NCBI GenBank assembly: GCA_002314145.1
Contig: DCCG01000033.1
Span: 1-39,271 of the forward strand
Source of the DNA: Thalassolituus sp. UBA1087
Lineage (GTDB): Bacteria > Pseudomonadota > Gammaproteobacteria > Pseudomonadales > Oceanobacteraceae
Length of the DNA stretch: 39,271 nt
Direction of reading: 5' to 3'
Made by a program: the position numbers and the translations under genes
Notes under the pieces: model-generated
The model's input: only the letters and a program-made list of their open reading frames with translations
Database searches by the model: none
What the model was told of the DNA's origin: nothing
Shown here: piece by piece, positions 33,741-39,271 of the stretch
Numbering within the stretch: position 1 is the stretch's first letter
Layout of the letters: each line of letters opens with the position of its first letter

Positions 33741-33863
33741 AACCGGGTCCTGAATAAGCTGGGTTTCTCTATAGGAAACACTATAAATTCAGGCGGTAAA
33801 TTTTCTTGATTAATAGCGCATAAGAAATTGACTGAGGGCGTTTTAAAAAATGCGCAGCCAGAA

Positions 33864-33890
33864 ATAAAAAAAGCCATAGATCACTATGGC
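33864..33890 (-). terminator. Intrinsic terminator after the extradiol dioxygenase gene
   Basis: Seven-bp stem GCCATAG/CTATGGC with loop ATCA, followed on the minus strand by TTTTTTTATTTC. Confidence 0.88.
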
Positions 33891-33947
33891 AAATCGATGA
33901 AGAAAAACGTCAACCAGAAAAGCGTGAATCACCCGTTCAGAGGGTGA

Positions 33948-34727
33948 TCAGGAAGGAGGGTTAAATACAAAACTCGCCATACTGAGCGATTTGTGCATCA
34001 CCTGAGGCGTGTATATCTTCAGGTTATCATCCGCCTGGCGAGTGCCAAGAAAATAATGGAGCGGCCAGAAGTGATCCGGCGTGGGGTGGCAGCGGCCGGT
34101 AATTTGCCCAAAAGACTCTGCTGCCAGAATTTTGTCTGCCTCATCATCCTGCAGGGCTTTAATAATGTAGTTATTAAAGTCACTGCACCAGGGATAAGGT
34201 TCAGACTTTATATTCCAGTCCATGGTACCGAGATTATGGACGATGTTGCCGGAGGCAATGATCAGCACGCCTTCATCCCGCAGTGCAGCCAGTTGGCGGC
34301 CGATATCAAAACGCTGTTTGGACGACAGCGCGATATCCATGCTCAGCTGCAGCACAGGAATATCGGCTTCGGGAAAAGCGTGTACCAGTACCGACCAGCA
34401 GCCGTGATCCAGCCCCCAGCTTTTGTCCTGGCCAACCTTTCTGTCCAGTAAGCCTGCAATTTTCTCCGCCAGTGCTGGTGAACCCGGCGCCGGGTACTGC
34501 ACTTTATTGAGGGCCGGAAAGCCGCCAAAATCGTGCAGGGTGCGCGGGTTTTTCATAGCAGTGACCGCCGTGCCCCGGGTGCACCAGTGTGCCGACACAC
34601 ACAGGATCGCCTGTGGCCGCTCAGGCAGCTCAGATGCGATCTGAGCCCATGAGCGGGTGAAGCGGTTGTCCTCCAGTGCATTGGTCGGACTGCCGTGACC
34701 AAAGAAAATAACAGGCATACGTGACAT
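33948..34727 (-). CDS. ygiD: DODA-type extradiol aromatic ring-opening dioxygenase
   Basis: Class III extradiol dioxygenase-like enzyme of 259 aa, related to E. coli YgiD and plant DOPA 4,5-dioxygenase. Visible are FFGHGSPTNAL, VSAHWCTRGT, HDFGGFP, WGLDHGCWSVLVHAFP, IIASGNIVHNLG and PDHFWPLHYFLG, which supply the metal-binding histidines. It would cleave a catechol ring next to its hydroxyl groups. It follows the Rieske gene by 11 bases with AAAGGAAA before its ATG, so they are co-transcribed. Together they suggest that the oxygenase makes, or the cluster handles, a dihydroxy-aromatic compound. Confidence 0.9.
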   Translation of the reverse strand: MSRMPVIFFGHGSPTNALEDNRFTRSWAQIASELPERPQAILCVSAHWCTRGTAVTAMKNPRTLHDFGGFPALNKVQYPAPGSPALAEKIAGLLDRKVGQDKSWGLDHGCWSVLVHAFPEADIPVLQLSMDIALSSKQRFDIGRQLAALRDEGVLIIASGNIVHNLGTMDWNIKSEPYPWCSDFNNYIIKALQDDEADKILAAESFGQITGRCHPTPDHFWPLHYFLGTRQADDNLKIYTPQVMHKSLSMASFVFNPPS

Positions 34728-34738
34728 AAGGTTTCCTT

Positions 34739-35932
34739 TTATCCCGCTTTTTTCTCAGCTTTCATTTTTTGCCACTGAGCGCGGTAACGTGGTACCAGCC
34801 AGGTGTTGAAGCGGCTTTGTGCACCTTCTTCCCAGGAGTAACGGCCACGTGGCGCATGACGGGAACGCAGACCCTGCTGTACCAGGTGGTCAGCGTGGAT
34901 ATCCTGATCGTTGATCTCCATTGAACGGGTCATGATGTCTTCCATCTTCTTGTCGAAGTCCGGATCACCCATGGCGCCTTTGGCGAACAGAATACCAAGG
35001 TCAAGGTAGTGGCTTTCCGGACCATCGGCACGCAGAATCAGATAGATAACAGCGTCGGCAGTCATTACCAGTGACAGGGTTGGCGGCAGGTTGGCAAACG
35101 CCATACGGTTGCGCTCTTCTTCTGTCAGCTTAGGAAATACCGGCATCAGTGCTTTGTGGGTTGTGTTAAAGCTGGCATCTTTATGCAGCGTACCGTTGGT
35201 ACGGTAGTACCCGGCAGTGTTCTCTGGCAGCTCTTCCGGGAATTCAGCCAGCTCACTTGGGATGTAGTCGTGGAAACCGGCGTGCAGACGGCTGGCGTGG
35301 TAACCGTCGTTGTTGTTTTCAAACTGAACTTTCCAGCCGAAAGGATAGTGGGTATCACGATCCGGTTCCGGACCTTCACCGTTTTCAAACTCGTAGTTAG
35401 CAACAATCGGTTCCAGTGCGCTCAGGCGTGGTGCCAGTGGTGCCGCTTCGTCGTCGAAGTTAATGAAGATAAAGCCGTGCCAGATTTCCAGTTTGAATTG
35501 TGGCAGACCGTTTTCTTCTTTGTGGAAATCACAGGTTTTGTGCATTTCAGGGGCGTTAATCAGCTCGCCTTTAAGGTTATACGTCCAGTGGTGATAAGGG
35601 CAGGTGAAGGTGCGGGTGTTACCGGTACCTTCGGATACCACCATGGCGCGGTGCTGACAGACGGAAGACATTGCACGGATTTCGCCGTCACGGTCATGCA
35701 CGACCACAATCGGTTCATCAACAATAGTGGTATTATAAAAATCGCCTGGATTTTTAACCCAGTCTGTACGGCCTATGCACAGCCATTCGTGGTCAAACAG
35801 TGCTTTCTTTTCAAATTCAAAAAAATCACTGTCGGTGTAGCAGACGGGTGGCAGTGTTTCGGCTTTATCAATCGCAATGATCGAACTTTCCAGACTGTCA
35901 AAAAACTCATCGTTTAAGAATTGTGTACTCAT
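34739..35932 (-). CDS. Rieske non-heme iron oxygenase, alpha subunit
   Basis: Terminal oxygenase subunit of 397 aa. The Rieske 2Fe-2S ligands are CQH and CPYHH near residues 92-114. The catalytic mononuclear iron site is NNNDGYHASRLH, with D209, H212 and H217 in the family D-x2-H-x4-H spacing. The C-terminal half is the SRPBCC-type catalytic domain. It needs a reductase, most likely that at 32775-33740. The size and motifs fit CntA/GbcA-like amine oxygenases or aromatic hydroxylases, and I cannot choose between them. ATGs at 35932 and 35935 both follow AGGAG; the former has better spacing. Confidence 0.9.
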   Translation of the reverse strand: MSTQFLNDEFFDSLESSIIAIDKAETLPPVCYTDSDFFEFEKKALFDHEWLCIGRTDWVKNPGDFYNTTIVDEPIVVVHDRDGEIRAMSSVCQHRAMVVSEGTGNTRTFTCPYHHWTYNLKGELINAPEMHKTCDFHKEENGLPQFKLEIWHGFIFINFDDEAAPLAPRLSALEPIVANYEFENGEGPEPDRDTHYPFGWKVQFENNNDGYHASRLHAGFHDYIPSELAEFPEELPENTAGYYRTNGTLHKDASFNTTHKALMPVFPKLTEEERNRMAFANLPPTLSLVMTADAVIYLILRADGPESHYLDLGILFAKGAMGDPDFDKKMEDIMTRSMEINDQDIHADHLVQQGLRSRHAPRGRYSWEEGAQSRFNTWLVPRYRAQWQKMKAEKKAG

Positions 35933-35952
35933 CATCAGCTCCTGTGACTGAA

Positions 35953-35987
35953 CCTGGTCCGGCCTCCGGAGATATTAAATGACCAGG
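35953..35987. promoter_or_regulatory. Inverted repeat in the Rieske gene leader
   Basis: Arms CCTGGTC and GACCAGG, 21 bases apart, centred about 37 bp before the start codon. It could be an operator or an mRNA hairpin. Confidence 0.35.
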
Positions 35988-36041
35988 CCAGACATGATTT
36001 TGAGTTTTCATGCTACGACGGGGGGAGGGAATATTATTGGC

Positions 36042-36053
36042 TGTACGCGTACA
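36042..36053. promoter_or_regulatory. Palindrome TGTACGCGTACA
   Basis: Perfect 12-bp palindrome, centred about 115 bp before the Rieske gene start. Length and symmetry suit a GntR- or TetR-type dimer. No regulator gene lies in this locus within the window. Confidence 0.4.
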
Positions 36054-36379
36054 AGTTCTGGTGCGTCTGCGAATCCATCTGCACGCAATTATGCTGCTTC
36101 ATTATAAGGCGGGAAGAATACTGAAAATCAGACTTTGCGCATAAGTGTCGGGTGTTTGCCAAGTATTTATTCGCATTTGTTCAAGAACTCATGCGCAGGT
36201 CGTTGCCATAGTGGGTGAACCATAAATATGTCTGCTGAAAAGCCGGTTTACGGCGGTTTTCAGGCAAAACGGGAAGAAAACGGCGGGGCCTTGTCCGTTT
36301 CCCGGTATTGCATTCTGATTGCCGTTATAACGCGGATTTTACTGACAGGCAAGTCAGAGAAGCTAACCTCAGGGTTAAG

Positions 36380-36403
36380 TTGTGTGCACAAAGTATGTAC
36401 TTT
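36380..36403. promoter_or_regulatory. Two adjoining inverted repeats before the porin gene
   Basis: TTGTG-TG-CACAA (36380-36391) is followed directly by AAAGTA-TG-TACTTT (36390-36403). Both have a TG centre and lie about 105-125 bp before the GTG start. Confidence 0.35.
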
Positions 36404-36505
36404 CTCGGCTGATAAGAACCTCGCTCTCTGCACAAAACAGCAGTACCGCTGAATCCATAAGGGTTCCGGTCATAACTTCAGAAAGATGCGAATGAGGATA
36501 CTACC

Positions 36506-37669
36506 GTGGAAACAAAACAAACATTTAACAAACTCACTCTGGCAGCCGCCGTATCGTTAGCATCTGCCAGTGCATTTGCGGATGTACCGGTGGCAGAGCT
36601 TGCGAAAAATATTGAAATGTATGGTGTGCTCGACTTCGGTGTTACCTGGGTTGATGACGAAGGTGGCGAGAACAAAGTGACTGCCCGTGACAGTGTAAAC
36701 TGGGGCAACCGTATTGGTTTTAAAGGTGCAATTCCTCTGACCGACGATCTGCAGGGTGTGTTTAAACTGGAACACGGGTTCAAATTATCTGACGGTGTTG
36801 TTTCACAGTACGACACTATGTGGGGCCGTCAGGCTTATGCCGGTGTTGAGAGCAAAAAGTACGGTACTCTGACTTATGGTCGTCAGTACGACTTTATGTA
36901 CGATAACTTCAACCAGCTGAACATTGGCGGTTATGCCAGCACCTACGGCGGCCACCATGGTGACCTGGACCGTATCTCCGGCTGGCGCATCGACAATGCC
37001 GTTAAGTATGTTTCACCTTCCCTGGGCGGTTTTAAATTTGGTGCTATGTATTCTTCTGATGACCGTGCTTATGCGGATCAGGGTCAGGCATGGGGTATGG
37101 GCCACGCACCGCTTGAATCCATGAGTGCTGGTGCAAGCTACTTTGGCGGTACCTGGAGTCTGGCAGCTGCTTACGTAAAAATTGAAAACGATACTGTTTA
37201 TCCACTGCTGCAGGCGGGTGTACCTTCTCTGCAGGGGCTGACAATGGACGGCGCCGGTACCACCACTGACCGTGAGATTGTCGCTCTGGGTGGCTTTGTA
37301 ATGCTGGGTGATTTCGCTCTGGTACTGAATACCACTCAGACCACGCTGTCTGACATGGTGAACAGTACGGGTGCAGCGGAAGACGATGCCACTCAGAATG
37401 TGTATGAAATCGGTGGTTACTATCCGGTTGCTGAGAAAACCCTGCTGATTGGTGGTTACCAGCACTCTGAACTGGAAGAGTACGATTTCGACGAAGTGAC
37501 TCTGGGTGTCAAGTATGACTTTACTGATGCTGCCTGGGTTTACACTTCTTACTCTTATATGGAAGGTTCAGACGATACTCTGGTTAACCAGGGTGCGGCC
37601 TGGTATCTGGAAAATTCCAGTACCAATACCCAACAGACTGCCCGTATTGGTATGATTCTGACATTCTGA
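36506..37669 (+). CDS. Outer-membrane porin
   Basis: Gram-negative trimeric porin of 387 aa with a signal peptide (LTLAAAVSLASASAFA). The mature part is a repetitive beta pattern beginning EMYGVLDFGVTWV, with NRIGFKG, FKLEHGF, WGRQAYAGV, YGTLTYGRQYD and the terminal strand TARIGMILTF ending in Phe, as expected for outer-membrane insertion. The start is GTG at 36506 with GAGGAT before it. It is followed by the binding-protein gene after 40 bases with no terminator, so the pair likely brings one substrate across both outer membrane and periplasm. Confidence 0.92.
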   Translation: METKQTFNKLTLAAAVSLASASAFADVPVAELAKNIEMYGVLDFGVTWVDDEGGENKVTARDSVNWGNRIGFKGAIPLTDDLQGVFKLEHGFKLSDGVVSQYDTMWGRQAYAGVESKKYGTLTYGRQYDFMYDNFNQLNIGGYASTYGGHHGDLDRISGWRIDNAVKYVSPSLGGFKFGAMYSSDDRAYADQGQAWGMGHAPLESMSAGASYFGGTWSLAAAYVKIENDTVYPLLQAGVPSLQGLTMDGAGTTTDREIVALGGFVMLGDFALVLNTTQTTLSDMVNSTGAAEDDATQNVYEIGGYYPVAEKTLLIGGYQHSELEEYDFDEVTLGVKYDFTDAAWVYTSYSYMEGSDDTLVNQGAAWYLENSSTNTQQTARIGMILTF

Positions 37670-37709
37670 GCCGGATGCTCATCCATAATTAGATAATTAA
37701 GGTACGAAT

Positions 37710-39221
37710 ATGAAACGCAGAACGATTTTAAAAACAGCGCTGCTGTCTGTGTTGATGTGTACATCCATGTGGGCATCTCAGGCAAGTGCAGACGATAAGG
37801 CGGTGTCGCTGGCATTGCCGTTTGATGTGGAAAGCTGGGACCCGACCGCCCGCGTGATTCCACAGGCAACATCTTTATACAAAACCGTCTTTGATCAGCC
37901 GCTGGAATACGATGCAGACAATAAACTGCAGCCAGGGGTGGTGAAAGAATACAACTGGATCGGTGATGATGGTCTGACGCTGGAACTGATCCTGCGCGAC
38001 GATGTTTATTTTCACAATGGTGACAAACTGACTTCGGAAGATATCAAGTTCACCTTTATGGATCATCCGAAGTCCGATAAGAGCATTCAGCTGGGTTATA
38101 TCTGGTGGATGGTGACGGCGATTGATACGCCGGAACCTACCAAAGCCGTGTTCCACTTCAGTCAGCCGTTCGTAACGGCACCGGAATACCTCGGCTTTGC
38201 CAGCTCTTTTATTCTGCCGAAGAAATACATTGAAAAAGTCGGTATGGAAGAGTTCCTGAAAAATCCGGTCGGTTCCGGTCCTTATAAATTGGTCAGTTAT
38301 CAGCGTAACAGCCGTATGGTACTGGAAGCTTTTGATAAGTACTGGGGCGGTGTTCCTGAGATTAAAAAGCTGACCATTCAGGTGATTCCGACTTCGACCT
38401 CCCGTGTTTCTGCCGTACAGTCTGGTCAGGTTGATCTGGCGTATGCACTGCCAATCCGCGAAGCCGTACGTCTTGATAAACTGCCACAGGTGACCAGTTC
38501 GCTGACATCAACGGTGGATACCTATCTGATCCACATGGTGAATAAAGGCGCGCTGAAAGACAAAAATGTCCGCCTGGCGATGCATTATGCCATTAATAAA
38601 TCGGCAATCTCCCGTGCGCTGCTGAACGGTCTGGCAGAACCACTGTCCACCGCTAACCCGCCGGGCACACCGGCCTATGACGCTGACTATGAGTTTGACT
38701 ACAGCCCGGAAAAAGCCAAAGAGTACCTGGCTAAATCCGGCTACAGTGTCGATAACCCGGTCACGTTTAAATTCCTCGCTACTAATGGTGTCCACCCAAT
38801 GGATAATCAGATGGCCCGTGCCATCGTGCAGATGTGGAAAAAGGTTGGCATTAATGCAGAACTGGAAACCATCGATTTCGGTAAATACTTCCAGGAAGTG
38901 GCAGCCGGTACGCTCGACGGACCAGCACTGTGGTTGTGGAATAACTCCACCGGTGACCCGGAACTTTATACCGGCAGCTACCTGAATGCCGATACTATGT
39001 TCTCGGTATGGCGCAGCGAAGAAGTTATGAAAAAACTGCGTCCGTTGCTTGCCCAAACCGATTACGACAAGCGTATGGAAGAGTATAAAGAGTTCAACCG
39101 CTGGGTTGTTGAGCAGGGCTTTACTATTCCGTTAATGGAAGGTGTCAGCAGTGTGGCTCACGATAAAGATCTGAACTATGTACCTTACCGTAATGGCTGG
39201 ATTCTGCCGGCTAAATGGTAA
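37710..39221 (+). CDS. ABC transporter substrate-binding protein, family 5 (dipeptide/nickel type)
   Basis: Periplasmic binding protein of 503 aa with a signal peptide (MKRRTILKTALLSVLMCTSM). Family 5 features are visible: VESWDPTARVIPQA, LTLELILRDDVYFHNGDKLTSEDIKFTF (motif: HNGDKLTSEDIKFT), NPVGSGPYKL, NVRLAMHYAINKSAI and TANPPGTPAY. Such proteins bind peptides, nickel or diverse amines and glycosides. The permease and ATPase genes are not in the window and may lie to the right, though a terminator follows directly. Its link to the oxygenase genes rests on position. Confidence 0.92.
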   Translation: MKRRTILKTALLSVLMCTSMWASQASADDKAVSLALPFDVESWDPTARVIPQATSLYKTVFDQPLEYDADNKLQPGVVKEYNWIGDDGLTLELILRDDVYFHNGDKLTSEDIKFTFMDHPKSDKSIQLGYIWWMVTAIDTPEPTKAVFHFSQPFVTAPEYLGFASSFILPKKYIEKVGMEEFLKNPVGSGPYKLVSYQRNSRMVLEAFDKYWGGVPEIKKLTIQVIPTSTSRVSAVQSGQVDLAYALPIREAVRLDKLPQVTSSLTSTVDTYLIHMVNKGALKDKNVRLAMHYAINKSAISRALLNGLAEPLSTANPPGTPAYDADYEFDYSPEKAKEYLAKSGYSVDNPVTFKFLATNGVHPMDNQMARAIVQMWKKVGINAELETIDFGKYFQEVAAGTLDGPALWLWNNSTGDPELYTGSYLNADTMFSVWRSEEVMKKLRPLLAQTDYDKRMEEYKEFNRWVVEQGFTIPLMEGVSSVAHDKDLNYVPYRNGWILPAKW

Positions 39222-39228
39222 TTTTATC

Positions 39229-39247
39229 AGCGGGCTTCGGCCCGCTT
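39229..39247 (+). terminator. Hairpin after the binding-protein gene
   Basis: Seven-bp stem AGCGGGC/GCCCGCT closed by a TTCG tetraloop, followed by TCTGTCCC. It probably acts as a terminator or an attenuator before further transport genes. Confidence 0.65.
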
Positions 39248-39271
39248 CTGTCCCACAGTTTGATAGCACTC

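Larger units (their letters stand above)
35933..36505. other. Divergent regulatory region between Rieske and porin genes
   Basis: About 570 bp with no convincing gene. Three inverted-repeat regions are visible (35953-35987, 36042-36053, 36380-36403). Clear -10/-35 pairs were not found for either direction. Confidence 0.6.

Noticed and set aside
36228..36452. 74-codon frame in the porin upstream region
   Set aside because: It lacks a ribosome site, and its composition is unlike the neighbouring genes; more likely leader or regulatory DNA.

Overview
The window looks like a chromosomal segment of a marine-type gammaproteobacterium, probably an Oceanospirillales/Pseudomonadales relative. The reasons are a Pseudomonas-like spu/puu polyamine locus, an Hpt-free HD-GYP protein with an N-terminal DUF3391-type region, ModF, HinT and IlvD, and a GC-rich core. 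The genus is inference only.

Positions 44-14726 form a polyamine uptake and gamma-glutamylation locus. It holds a LuxR-type regulator, a SpuC-like putrescine-pyruvate aminotransferase, a GntR/FCD regulator, two PuuA-like gamma-glutamylpolyamine synthetases, an ABC importer (PotG, PotH and PotI together, with the binding protein PotF encoded apart), a class I glutamine amidotransferase that may act as the hydrolase, a PuuB-like FAD oxidase and a TetR regulator. Three sets of palindromes lie in the intergenic regions and suggest three overlapping circuits: TTGTGATCACAA (three copies around gntR, puuA and spuC), TACCC-N6-GGGTA (before potG and before potF), and a pair of 26-bp palindromes exactly 100 bp apart between the divergent second synthetase and puuB.

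Positions 14791-25519 are ordinary housekeeping and hypothetical genes: a PH-like membrane protein, hinT, modF, a small membrane protein with a Fur-box-like site, an HD-GYP phosphodiesterase, two lipoproteins, ilvD and an RNase J-like nuclease. Between ilvD and the second lipoprotein gene is an AT-rich gap with two identically spaced pairs of DnaA-box-like sequences.

Positions 25973-31500 are the most unusual part: a small array of integron gene cassettes with no integrase in view (a CALIN). Three complete attC sites follow the first three cassette genes. Each keeps the folded-arm design with an extrahelical G. A fourth attC is truncated. The cassettes carry an unknown 103-aa protein, a Shedu (SduA-like) nuclease, a CxxC/CxxC zinc-binding protein and an 887-aa PHP-phosphoesterase/ABC-ATPase fusion of TrlF type. 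The cassettes are much more AT-rich than their surroundings. At least one, probably two or three, look like phage-defence modules, so this reads as a small mobile defence island.

Positions 31658-39221 appear to be a catabolic locus: a TauD-type 2-oxoglutarate dioxygenase, a PDR/VanB-type reductase, a DODA-type extradiol dioxygenase, a Rieske oxygenase alpha subunit, a porin and a dipeptide/nickel-type ABC binding protein. The oxygenase genes lie on the minus strand in two units separated by a terminator. The porin and binding protein diverge from them on the plus strand. The substrate cannot be read from the sequence.
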